A DNA stretch of 22,548 nt from Haplomitrium mnioides (lineage: Eukaryota > Marchantiophyta > Haplomitriopsida > Calobryales): contig JBNGIS010020290.1 in the NCBI GenBank assembly GCA_049999725.1, positions 1 to 22,548 of the forward strand, written 5' to 3'. The notes under the pieces were generated by a model. It was not told the origin of the DNA, made no database searches, and saw only the letters and a program-made list of their open reading frames with translations. Each line of letters starts with the position of its first letter. Position 1 is the first letter of the stretch. Of the stretch, positions 1-9,602 are shown one piece after another. The translations under genes and the position numbers were made by a program.

Positions 1-2341
1 CTTGTACTGTTTAGTCAGGGCTGTCCTTTCTCAGGCTTTCTCAGATCATATTCTTCCGGTCATGCATGGTTTTTGGTTGACAGGTTGAAGTCTATCTTTT
101 GCCCTTTGAGGGAGTCATGCATACACTAGACATTTGTTTAGTAGGTTTTGTTTGGGGGTATGTCTCTTTCTAACAGTTAAGAGTTATGGTTAGCTTTTAC
201 TTTTTTAGTCAGAGCTGTCCTTTCTGAATCTTTCTCAAATGACATTCTTCCAGTCATGCATGTTCTATGACAGGTTGAAGTCTATCATTTGCCCTTTGAG
301 GGAGTCATTCAAATGTTAGACATGTGATGAGTAAGTTATGTTTTAGGGTCTGTCTCTTTCTAACAATTAAGAGTTATGTTAAGCTTGTACTGTTTAGTTA
401 GGGCTGTCCTTTCTCAGGCTTCTCAGATGTTGTTCTTCCTGTCATGCATGTTTTGAGTTCGACAGGTTGAGGTCTATCATTTGCCCTTTGAGGGAGTCAT
501 TCTCACGTTAGACATGTGATTAGTAAGTTATGTTTTAGGGCCTACCTTTCTAACAGTTAAGAGTTAAGGTTAGCTGTTATTGTTTTAGTCTGGGCTATCC
601 TTTCTCAGGCTTTCTCAAATCATTTTCTTCCAGTCATGCATGTTCTTTGTTTGACAGGTTGAAGTCTATCATTTGCCCTTTGAGGGAGTCATTCAAATGT
701 TAGACATGTGATGATTAAGTTTTGTTTTAGGGTCGGTCTCGTTCTAACAATTAAGAGTTAGGTTTAGCTTTTACTGTTTTAGTCAGGGCTGTCCTTTCTC
801 AGGCTTTCTCAGATCATATTCTTCCAATCATGCATGGTTTTTGTTTGACAGGTTGTAGTCTATCATTTGCCCTTTGAGGGAGTCATAAATACACTAGACA
901 GACATGTGTTTATAGTAGGTTGTGCGTTAGGGTATGTCTCTTTCTAACAGTTAAGAGTTACGGTTCGCTTTTACTTTTTTAGTTGGAGCTGTCCTTTCTC
1001 AAGCTTTCTCAAATCACATTCTTCCAGTCATGCATGTTCTATGTTTGACCAGTTGAAGTCTATCATTTGCCCTTTGAGGGAGTCATTCAAATCTTAGACA
1101 TGTGATGAGTAAGTTATGCTTTAGGGTCTGTCTCTTTCTAACAATTAAGAGTTACGTTTAACTTGTACTGTTTAGTCAGGGCTGTCCTTTCTCATGCTTT
1201 CTCAGTTCATATTCTTCCAGTCATGCATGGTTTTTGGTTGACAGGTTGAAGTCTATCATTTTCTCTTTGAGGGAGTCATGCATACACTAGACATTTGTTT
1301 AGTAGCTTTTGTGTTTCGGTATGTCTCTTTCTAACAGTTAAGAGTTATGGTTAGCTTTTACTTTTTTAGTTAGGGCTATCCTTTCTCAAGCTTTCTCAAA
1401 TCATGTTCTTCCAGTCATGCATGCTCTTTGTTTGACCGGACAAAGTTTATCATTTGCCCTTTTAGGGAGTAATTCAAATGTTAGACATGTGATGAGTAAG
1501 TTACGCTTTAGGGTCTGTCTCTTTCTAACAATTAAGAGTTACATTAAGCTTGTACTGTTTAGTCAGGGCTGTCCTTTCTCAGGCTTTCTCAGATCATATT
1601 CTTCCAGTCATGCATGTTTTCTGTTCGACAGGTTGAGGTCTATCTTTTGCCCTTTGAGGGAGTCATTCTCACGTTAGACATGCGATTAGTAAGTTATGTT
1701 GTAGGGCCTGCCTTTCTTACAGTTAAGATTTGCGGTTAGCTTTTACTGTTTTAGTCAGGGCTATCTTTTCTCAGGCTTTCTCAAATCATATTCTTCCAGT
1801 CATGCATGTTCTTTGTTTGACAGGTTGAATTCTATCATTTGCCCTTTGAGGGAGTCATTCAAGTGTTAGACATGTTATTAGTAAGTTATGTTTTAGGGTC
1901 TGTCACTTTCTGACAGTTAGGAGTTACAGTTAGCTTTTACAGTTTTTAGCCAGGGCTGTGCTTTCTCAGGCTTTCTCAGATCACATTCTTCTAGTCATGC
2001 ATGCTCTTGGTTTGACAGGTTGTAGTCTATCATTTGCCCTTTGAGGGAGTCATTCTAAGGTTAGACTTTCGTTTGGTAAGTTTGGTTTCATGGTCTGTCT
2101 CTTTCTAATGGCCCTAGGGCTGGCTCTGGACTTTAATCGAATTCTATTCTAACAGTCAAGAGTTACTTTTGACTTTTACTTTTTTAGTCAGGGCTGTCCT
2201 TTCTCATGCTTTCTCAGATCACATTTTTCAAATCATGCATGTTCTTTGTTTGACAAGTTGAAGTCTATCATTTGCCCTTTGAGGGAGTCATTCAAATGTT
2301 AGACATGTGATTATTAAGCTATGTTTAGGGTCTGTCTCTTT
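1..2341. repeat. ~190-bp satellite array, about 12 monomers
   Basis: Tandem monomers of about 190-200 bp start near 1, 194, 384, 574, 768, 968, 1162, 1355, 1549, 1740, 1934 and 2173. Each carries a near-invariant core with the short inverted repeat CCCTttgAGGG followed by AGTCAT, an upstream CATGCATG-type block, and a junction block like TCTAACARTTAAGAGTTA. The segment after AGTCAT is variable and sorts the monomers into types: A (ACACTAGACA), B (ATTCAAATSTTAGACATGTGATGAG), C (ATTCTCACGTTAGACA) and D (ATTCAARTGTTAGACATG with GATTA or TATTA). The order is A-B-C-D-A-B-A-B-C-D plus two further monomers. Monomer 11 (1934-2172) has about 45 extra bases near 2107-2152. The short ORFs crossing the array are not conserved between monomers, so I treat them as chance. 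Confidence 0.95.
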
Positions 2342-3358
2342 GAAGGCTGCACTCTATGTGTTGCGCAGTTGTGATGTGTGTAGGTTTTCCCTAGAATATT
2401 GCAGCTTCCATTTATTTGTTTTTGTGGTTAGTTTTACTCTCCACAGCTTCATAACTATATTATTCAGTGACTTTAGCGGATGTTCTGCATCCAGGTGGTC
2501 ACCAGTGATATGCTTCATGTGCTATGTTCAGGGTGCAGAAGGCTCCAATCACTAACTTTTCAGCATACCTCTCTGAGAGTTATTTTCTTGGATGTCTGCT
2601 TCACAAGATCAAACTAAAGTGAAAGGAATGATGTCGCAAGCTAATGCTTGAGAGTTGACAGATTTTGATTAGTTTGGATTCTTGGTGAAGTGCTAGGCAT
2701 CATCATGACCGAGTTTTCCTGTTACTTCCGGAAAGTGGCAGAAATTCAGTACGACGATTGATCAGGACCTGCTGTCGGGAACTGACGAAACCAGCAGGAA
2801 GTTGTGGGAGCTTGTCACTGCTACACATGATGAAGCTGAATAGTCTGAAACTTTGTGTCTGACACCACATTGTGAAGGCTGCACTCTATGTGTTGCGCAG
2901 TTGTGATGTGTGTAGGTTTTTCCTAGACTATTGCAGCTTCCATTTATTTGTTTTTGTGATTACTTTTACTCTCCACAGCTTCATAACTATATTATTCAGT
3001 GACTTTAGCGGATGTTCTGCATCCAGGTGGTCACCAGTGATGTGCTTCATGTGCTATGTTCAGGGTGCAGAAGGCCCCAATCACTAACTTTTCAGCAGAC
3101 CTCTCTGAGAGTTATTCTCTTGGATGTCTGCTTCACAAGATCAAACTAAAGTGAAAGGAATGATGTCAGAAGCTAATGCTTGAGAGTTGACAGATTTTGA
3201 TTAGTTTGGATTCTTGGTGGAGTGCTAGGCATCATCATGAATGAGTTTTCCCGTTACTTCTGGAAAGTGGCAGAAACTCAGTATGACGATTGATCAGGAC
3301 CTGCTGTCGGGAACTGACGAAACCAGCAGGAAGTTGTGGCAGCTTGTCACTACTACAC

Positions 3359-3458
3359 NNNNNNNNNNNNNNNNNNNNNNNNNNNNNNNNNNNNNNNNNN
3401 NNNNNNNNNNNNNNNNNNNNNNNNNNNNNNNNNNNNNNNNNNNNNNNNNNNNNNNNNN
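3359..3458. other. Assembly gap (100 N)
   Basis: A run of 100 N falls inside the ~532-bp array. By comparison with the copy 1/copy 2 junction, about 93 nt would be expected between the flanking bases if no whole unit is missing. The gap length is therefore compatible with the true distance, but it is also a conventional placeholder size, so complete extra units may be hidden here. Confidence 0.99.
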
Positions 3459-3777
3459 TTCCTAGACTATTGAAGCTTCCATTTAAGTGTTGTTGTGGTT
3501 AGTTTTGCTCTCCACAACTTCATAACTAATATATTCAGTGACTTTAGCGGATGTTCTGCATCCAAGTAGTCACCAGTGATGCGCTTCATGTGCTATGTTC
3601 AGGGTGCAGAAGATCCCAATCACTAACCTTTCAGCAGAGCTCTCTGGGAGTTAAGCTCTTGGATGTTTGCTTCACAAGATCAAACTAAAGCGAAATGAAT
3701 GATGTCACAAGCTGATGCTTGCGAGTTGACAGATTTTGATTAGTTGGATTCTTGGTGGAGTGCTAGTCATCATCATG

Positions 3778-3894
3778 ACTGAGTTTTCCGGTTACTTCCG
3801 GAAAGTGGCAGAAACTCAGTAGGACGATTGATCAGGACCTGCTGTCGGGAACTGACGAAACCAGCAGGAAGTTGTGGCAGCTTGTCACTGCTAC
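3778..3894 (+). ncRNA. Three-hairpin structured motif, clearest array copy
   Basis: Hairpin a pairs 3778-3786 (ACTGAGTTT) with 3812-3820 (AAACTCAGT) around an inner ACTTCCGGAAAGT arm. Hairpin b pairs 3838-3844 (CCTGCTG) with 3862-3868 (CAGCAGG) and encloses a 17-nt loop containing GGGAACTGACGAA. Hairpin c pairs 3874-3880 (GTGGCAG) with 3888-3894 (CTGCTAC, one G-U pair) around CTTGTCA. The same three elements in the same order occur at the 3' end of the PLE (7806-7937) with different stem sequences. The array strand matching the PLE sense strand is plus. Transcription is not shown; the RNA reading is an inference from stem covariation. Confidence 0.65.
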
Positions 3895-3987
3895 ACATGA
3901 TGAGGTTGAATAGTCTGAAGCTTTGTGTCTGACACCACATTGTGAAGGCTGCACTCTATGCGTGCACAGTTGTGATATGTGTAGATA

Positions 3988-4083
3988 TCTCTTTCTAACA
4001 GTTAAGAGTTAAGTGTAGCTTTTGCTCTTTGAGTCAGGGCTGTCTTTGAATCAGGCTGCCTCAGATGATATTCATTCATGCAT
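3988..4083. repeat. Satellite remnant right of the inserted array
   Basis: After the ~532-bp array, sequence of the 190-bp family resumes exactly where it left off (TCTCTTTCTAACAGTTAAGAG). It continues through diverged versions of the CAGGGCTGTC and CATGCATTCTTC blocks, then turns into a TTCTTCTTC/TTTTATTTT simple tract near 4083. This restored phase is the main evidence that 2342-3987 is an insertion. Confidence 0.85.
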
Positions 4084-4485
4084 TCTTCTTCTTCTTGTTC
4101 TTCTTTTATTTTATTTTTATTTTTGGGTTTGTTTGGTTTAGGGTTCCAGTTACTTATATGCACTTATATGCAGGTAACTGAGATCTTCTTGTAAGACTTT
4201 CGGGGGCCCTCGTTAAGGTCAAGAACAGGATTAAAGTTTGTTAGTCTAGCATACAAATTTCCTGTTACGGGCAACTCACTGCAAGTGCCGGCACTGAGAT
4301 CTCTGAGTTGTAACAAGCAATGCCTCTTTAGGCTTCCCTACTGCTTGGGAGCAGCCCTCCTACCAATCGGGGGTTTTCTCATATCCTTAATTAAGATCGG
4401 AGACATTAGTTAGAGCCGACATTGTCTCTTAAATTTAGAGCTTACTTCATTTCAATCATATTCATCATATCAAGGTTCTGTTCTT
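4084..4485 (+). other. Probable 5' leader of the Penelope-like element
   Basis: No ORF is recognised here. The stretch starts with a pyrimidine/T-rich tract and then contains nested inverted repeats: GTTACTTATATGCA/TGCAGGTAAC near 4149-4177; CAACTCA at 4272-4278 pairing with TGAGTTG at 4304-4310, around the perfect palindrome AGTGCCGGCACT at 4284-4295; and CTGCT-TGGG-AGCAG near 4340-4353. The reading frame of the GIY-YIG region is open from 4414 without an in-frame ATG until 4540. The true start may therefore be lost, lie in an upstream exon, or be the 4540 ATG. Confidence 0.5.
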
Positions 4486-7400
4486 TTGGATGCAAGGGGT
4501 GGCCCTATCAATCCAGACAAGTTTTATTTTCTTGCGAGGATGAACCTGAGTTCTGTTCATAATTTTAGTGGGGGTAACATTCAGTGGAAGTCCTTTAAGT
4601 CTCTTTTAGTTGCTTCTCACTTTTCTCAGTCTTGTTCTTGTACAGCCTTGAAGAGATTGAGAAGACTCAGACTGAAACATGTACAGTCTTCCAAACCTTT
4701 AAGCCCTGTCCTTGACAAAGGTGTCATCCATGTCATCTATAATATTTTCAACAGTAACACACTGTATGTTGGTCAAACGTGCAAATCAGCCTTTGAGCGT
4801 TTCCAAGAACATGTTAGGGAAGCCAAGAGATTGTCCGTTCGTCACAGCCATTCTTCAGCTTACAAACCCCTTTATGCCGCCATAGCAAAAGAGGGGTTTG
4901 AATCTTTTAGAGTTTTCCCTATGGAAAAAGTCATTGGGAACTTCAGAGATGCTAACAATCAGATAGATTCTAGGAAGTTCAAAGAAGATGCTACTGCAGT
5001 TGAAATTCGCTGGATGCAAAGGTTGCATTCTTTTTTTCCTACGGGCTATAATATTGAAGGTAAATCCAGGGGCCGTTTATCCCCTAGATTTCATAAACCA
5101 ACTCCCATGCTTTGGAGGAAAGGCCCTAAACTTTCTCTCCACAACAGTAGTGGTAAAGTCTGGAAACCAGTGGTTTGTCCCTGCTTTTCCTCTTCATTGC
5201 CGGCTTTCATTCTTTCTCCTAATGGTTGCAGTAGGGTCTCTGGTCTGGTTGTCCTCCTCTCCCTTTGTCCGCCCAGCCTGTCTGTTTCCCTCCTTTATCA
5301 TCTTCTAGAGTTTTTGGCTACAGAGATTTTCAGAGGCGAATTTCTTTTCCTGACAAGGTCATGTCCCAGGGTAAGTTTAGCTTAAGTTTACTCCACAAGT
5401 TTAAACTGCGTAATTTAGTGAGGATGCTGTTCCTTTTGTCCAGTTTCTCTCCCTTGGACTTAGGTTTTACTCCAGCACACAGCGTGCAGCTTTCTCTGGT
5501 CCTAGGTAACTTCCTTAGGTCCAAGTCTGTCCCCTTAGTTCATTCTCCTAAAAGTTCAGTTCATAGAGACGTTCTCATCTCTGTCTTTGTTTCTTCCCAC
5601 CTGCATAGAATCCAACTTTCCTCGATCCTTAGATTACCTGTCATGCTAGATTGACTTCCTCCAGGTTTTAAGAAGTTTTGGTCTCCACCTCTAGTTGCCT
5701 GGAAGTATGCCAAAACCATAGGAAAATCTTATTGTAACTATAACCTTATAGGTAGAAAGTTAGATTAGCTAAGCCTTTTGCATATTTTAGCTGCTAGCTG
5801 TGCCTGCTCTCATTTTGTTCCTTTCTTAGATCCTCATTGTGGTCATGTGGTCACAGCTAATCTTGATATTCTTAATAGACTCTATCTTATAGACTTGTTT
5901 TCTCGTGGCACGAGATTTAGATGGGCTTGTCTCTCTAAACTTTCTTTGCTTAGAGCTATAGAACAAGGCCTACAGAAGTATGTTAACCGCGTAGAAGAGT
6001 TTTTTTGCAGTGCAAGGCATTATGCAACGCTGGCTGTCAAGTGGTTGAGATTGTGAAATCTAAGTTGGAGTACTTGCCTCTTCAGTGGTCTGCTACTTCT
6101 TCACATCCCTTAACTTGTTTAGACCTGAAAGCCTTAAAGAACTTCCAGAAACAATTTGTTATTACATACATGGACAAATGTAGTAATAATTTTGTGTTTG
6201 TTTGTAAGAAGCATTATGTGTCTACCATTTCTCAGGAGCTGTGCTCTTTGGTAGGCACTTATCAAAGGTTGGATGTTAGTGAAGCTGGTGTTTTTGAGGC
6301 TCACAAAAAATTCGTTAATCATCACTTGTTTAAACTCAACAAGTTAGGTCGTAGACTCCCCTTCATTTGTGCTGCTTGGGAGTTTCACAAGACTCCTAAG
6401 AAACCCAGGTTCATTAATGCTGCCTGTGGTACCACTCTTACTGATTTTTCTAAATGGCTTAGTTATTGTTACAAAGCTATATTACCTAATGTGCATAAAC
6501 TTTGGGTGGACACACTTTATAAAGCTAATGTTCCTTGTGAAGGTAGTTGGATCCTGAAAGATTCTACAGATGTTATCAAAGTGACCAGCTTTATTAATTC
6601 CTCAAGAACTCTCTCAGAGAAATCTTCTCCTCTAGTTCTGCAGTCCTTTGACTTTTAGACTCTTTATACTAATATAGACTTAGCAGATCTTAAAACCAGA
6701 ATGAGTTCTCTTATCCTAAAAGTTTTTAGTAAACAGTTTAAACTCCATCGGTTCAGATTCTTGGTTGTTCATAAAACAGCGCTTGATTTTAAGTACATGT
6801 GGCTTAAAAGAAAAGAAGAATTACATTCTTGTGTAAACCTGAAGTCTTTTAAGTTAGTAGAATCCACAGACCTCATTTGCTGGCTGGACTTTCTGGTGGA
6901 TAATCTTCATCTCTCTTTTGGGCACTCTGTCTTTAGACAATCCATCGGGATACCTATGAGCACTAATTGTGCAGTGTACTTGGCTAATTCCTTTTTGTTC
7001 ACGTACAAATGGGATTTCCTCAAGAGACTTGTCAGATCTCAGGCTTGTCCTGTCTTCCTTCATAAGCTGTTGCTTGTTAGAAGGTTTGTTGATGATCTGT
7101 TTGTCCCTGATTTGGAAAATTTTTCGGATGTCATGTACTTGGATGTTCATGCTATAGTAGGAGGCATCTATCCTAGCAAGTCATGTGAGCTGAACTCTAT
7201 GTCTAATGGCTTCTCTTGCCACTTTTTAGATCTAGATATTGCGCAATCTGAGAAAGGCTTAGAAGTCAATATTTTTGATAAGTGGAACCTACCATAGTAC
7301 GCAGGCATTCAGATAATCAGAATGCCTCACATTCAATATAATATCTCAGATACAGGTAAATTTGGAGTAGTCAACAGCCAATTCTTCAGATTTATTCGTC

Positions 7401-7834
7401 TTTGTAGCTCTAAGGAGTTTTTTGTATCTCAAATGGTGAGTCTCATTTTCCTTCTTAAGGATAACGGTTATCCAGTTCACAAGCTGATGAACAGAAGTAG
7501 GGGTCTCCTTACTCGAGTGAAATTCTTGTATGGATTACCAGCTATGGGCATTTTGAAGACCACACGGCAAAAGGTATGTTAGTTTACAGTGGGTAGCTTC
7601 ATTTAAGCCCACTTCTAATCATTCTAATTTTTCTAATTAATTAACATCTCCTTCTCCTATTCTATTCTCCCTTTGTTTTCCTCCTCTCTTTACTTTTTCC
7701 TCTTTCATCCGGGGTTTTTTTTTTTTGGGTGTGTTTTTTAAAATTTTAATTTGTTTCTTTTTTAGGTTATGGTAGCTTTAGAGGACAGTGCTAGCCAACA
7801 TTATGCCTATGTTTTCCCACCACTTCCGGAATAG
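4414..7834 (+). pseudogene. Penelope-like retroelement: GIY-YIG upstream of RT, decayed
   Basis: The first segment (4486-5385) encodes a GIY-YIG nuclease at about 4720-5055: GVIHVIY, then LYVGQT, the helix SAFERFQEH with the expected Arg, and the metal-binding Glu in EIRWMQRL, ending PTGYN. A basic stretch precedes it. A linker in another frame has RVFGYRDFQRR (5307). Next comes a block with CAC, DPHCGHVVT and RGTRFR (5778-6000), then the RT in frame 6005: MDKCSNNFVFVCKK, KPRFI, FDF-stop-TLYTNI (motif A), RQSIGIPMSTNCA (motif B), RRFVDDLF (motif C, catalytic DD) and FLDLDI. Damage: a frameshift between about 5060 and 5307, stops at 5652-5654 and 5766-5768, a frameshift in the T7 run near 6000, and TAG at 6656-6658 and 7295-7297. 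The order nuclease-then-RT matches the permuted Chlamys/Naiad-type PLEs rather than classical Penelope. A probable intron lies at 7574-7765. Confidence 0.9.
7574..7765 (+). other. Probable spliceosomal intron within the PLE
   Basis: A consensus donor (AAG|GTATGT) follows codon-phase 0 at 7573. A T-rich tract ending TTTCTTTTTTAG precedes 7766. Joining the two sides keeps the RT frame open for 22 more codons (from GTTATGGTAGC to a TAG at 7832-7834). Unspliced, the frame ends at TAG 7580-7582. Introns retained in PLEs are known from animals. The prediction rests only on signals and frame. Confidence 0.5.
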
Positions 7835-7937
7835 TGACAGAAACGTAGGACTTAGTTTTGCCTTTGGCATAACTTATATCCACGGCTGGGAACTGACGAA
7901 GTCTGTGGTAAAGTAGTAGTAATCTGTCAATACTACT
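7806..7937 (+). ncRNA. Three-hairpin structured motif at PLE 3' end
   Basis: Hairpin a: 7806-7814 (CCTATGTTT) with 7841-7849 (AAACGTAGG, one G-U pair), with an inner CACT/AGTG arm around TTCCGGAA. Hairpin b: 7880-7885 (CCACGG) with 7903-7908 (CTGTGG, one G-U pair) and a 17-nt loop containing GGGAACTGACGAA. Hairpin c: 7915-7921 (AGTAGTA) with 7931-7937 (TACTACT), loop containing CTGTCA. The loops match those of the ~532-bp repeats almost base for base, while all three stems differ with compensation. The predicted RT C-terminus ends inside hairpin a. A role in template recognition or RNA processing is inferred by analogy with structured PLE and LINE ends. Confidence 0.65.
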
Positions 7938-7959
7938 CATAATGATAATGATAATGCTG

Positions 7960-7969
7960 NNNNNNNNNN
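7960..7969. other. Assembly gap (10 N)
   Basis: Ten N follow an ATAATG-rich stretch just downstream of the PLE 3' hairpins. The true 3' junction of the element, and any counterpart of the TGATGA...GAAAC segment of the ~532-bp repeat, may be lost here. Confidence 0.99.
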
Positions 7970-8255
7970 CTATGGCAAGTGCTTCACAAACACTATGTGC
8001 ATCACCGCACTTCTCCGCTAGTTAGCTAGTTAGTTAGTTAATTTAATTTTAATTTTAAATATTTATTTTATTTTTGGATTTCTTCTGCTTTATTTTTGTT
8101 TTTGATTGGGGTGGAGGTTGGGTTGTTAATCTTTTCAATCTTCAGTACATATCATCTTGATTAACTTTATGATTGGCTACCTTAGTTTGTAAGTATGGAG
8201 TTCTCTCAATACTTAGTGTTAGATTCAATCCTTTAAAAAGCCTGGATGTTTGCAG
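7970..8255. other. Intron sequence upstream of the MnmE P-loop exon
   Basis: No ORF is supported. The stretch has TTAGCTAGTTAGTTAGTTAA short repeats, a T-rich segment, and ends in a plausible acceptor, GGATGTTTGCAG, at 8244-8255. With the PLE lying just upstream, the simplest reading is that the PLE and satellites occupy an intron of the MnmE gene or its 5' flank. Confidence 0.6.
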
Positions 8256-9602
8256 GTGGCTATTGTTGGAAGACCAAATGTTGGAAAGTCAAGTCTCCTA
8301 AATGCATGGAGCCAAGTAGGTGGGTCATTGTTCCTGTGCAGCATAGTACTTCTGCTTAACAATACTAAAAACTGAATTTTGTGCTCAAGATAACCATGAT
8401 AGTGATTCGGATGATTCACATGCTTAGCCATTCAGTTCTTTGTGTGACAACTTGGGAGGTTGTACTGATTGGGACTACATTCCTTTCGTTTGGTATGGGC
8501 AGAGTGAGAGGGCCATAGTCACCAATATTCCTGGTACCACTCGAGATATTGTGGAAGCTACCGTTACTGTTGGAGGAATTTCAGTCAAGCTTTTAGACAC
8601 AGCTGGAATCTGTGATACAGTTGACATTGTAGAAGGCATAGGTTGGCAATCATGTTCCTATGATGATTGATTTTCTTTAGTATGGTTGACCATGGCTGCA
8701 TCAACTCTTGTTTTTTTCCTCCTGACAGTGAACGGTTGGGCTAATGCCATATTGAATTTCAAGGATTTTTTGACGGTTGGCTGGACATCTGATTGTAGGA
8801 GTTCAAAGATCAAAAGCAGCTGCAGCAGGTTCAGATGTTGTCATTATGGTCATAAGTGCATATGAGGGATGGACTCCACAGGATGATGCCATTTTTCGTC
8901 TACTCTGGGAATCTGATGTATGTACCCTTTGCCAAGTATGACAATTTGATGGACCATTACTTGAAACTCATTTAGTTATTCTTGGACATGATTGAAACTC
9001 GTGGCCTGTTTAGTCCCTTGTAGGACCTGCTCTTCTCATAACCTATTGATGTCAGGCACTGCAAACTCCTTCAGTTCTAGTTGTGAACAAAGTTGATGAA
9101 GCTTCAGCAGCATCCGTTATGTTACCGAAGGACGTAATGAAAACCTTTTCAAAGGTCATTCCGACATGTGCTTTACAGCATGTTGGGCTTTCAATGTTGG
9201 AGGCAGCTTTGCTGAATATGGTTGGAATGGGAGAAGTTCGATCAGAGGGGCGACAATGGGCTGTGAACCAGGTAACTTGTAGTTTATTGAGAATGGTGTT
9301 TACACAAAAGTAGACACAGTTTGCACATTCCCATACAGTGTTTCAAAATATTCAATCTCTGTTGGCATGGCCATATCTCTTATTTTCTCTATATTATTGC
9401 TGTGCAGAGACAAGCTGAACAGTTGGTCAGGGCCAGTGAAGCTTTGCTACAGGTGAAAGATTCTGTGCAGCAAGATTTGCCTCTTGACATGTGGAGTGTA
9501 GATATGAAAGAGGCAGTCATTGCATTAGGCCAAATCAGTGGGGATAATGTCACAGAGGAACTCCTGTCCAATATCTTTAGTCGTTTCTGCATTGGAAAGT
9601 AA
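8256..9602 (+). CDS. mnmE: tRNA modification GTPase MnmE, C-terminal five exons (partial)
   Basis: Predicted exons are 8256-8315, 8503-8641, 8799-8917, 9056-9271 and 9408-9602, all with GT-AG borders and consistent phase, giving about 242 residues. They encode the G domain in order: P-loop [14 protein letters not shown]2 IPGTTRD, G3 DTAGI, G4 NKVD. The MnmE C-terminal helical domain follows and ends in the diagnostic FCIGK just before TAA (9600-9602). MnmE, with MnmG, modifies wobble U34 of tRNAs; in plants it is expected in organelles. The FxIGK-type tail separates it from EngA/Der. The TrmE N-terminal domain (roughly 200 or more residues in the family) is missing and should lie left of the PLE or outside the window. 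Unusual points: AGICDT instead of the common AGIRDT, and a weak G5 (TCALQ). Confidence 0.88.

Larger units (their letters stand above)
2342..3987. repeat. ~532-bp tandem repeat array inserted in the satellite
   Basis: Three tandem copies plus a short fourth start share the head GAAGGCTGCACTCTATG (2342, 2874, inferred inside the gap near 3413, and 3944). The two heads on known sequence, 2342 and 2874, give a period of 532 bp. Each unit holds an AT/pyrimidine-rich half, then a structured half with three hairpins (best read at 3778-3894), and ends with CTTTGTGTCTGACACCACATTGT. The array interrupts the 190-bp satellite: the satellite stops after TCTCTTT at 2335-2341 and resumes with TCTCTTT at 3988-3994, so the insert is bounded by a 7-bp direct repeat. 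A ~70-codon ORF recurs in copies 1 and 2 but is broken in copy 3 (TGA in CTATTGAAG), so I do not call it a gene. Related units occur at 9799-9903 and 10089-11150. Confidence 0.9.

Noticed and set aside
1417-1677. 86-codon ORF in the satellite
   Set aside because: It crosses a monomer boundary, and its frame is not open in the neighbouring monomers.
2307-3087. Recurrent ~70-82 codon ORF in the ~532-bp units (starts AALYVLRSCDVCRF)
   Set aside because: It is similar in copies 1 and 2 only because the DNA is repeated. It is broken by TGA in copy 3, has no family motif, and its apparent starts are not conserved.
6656-7297. Two in-frame TAG codons in the RT as possible recoding or U-to-C editing
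   Set aside because: U-to-C editing in ferns is organellar, there are also frameshifts and a TGA elsewhere in the element, and one TAG lies at a Ser position. Simple decay explains it better.
8503-8917. EngA/Der-type GTPase
   Set aside because: Only one G domain is present, and the chain ends in FCIGK after a helical domain, which is MnmE-specific.
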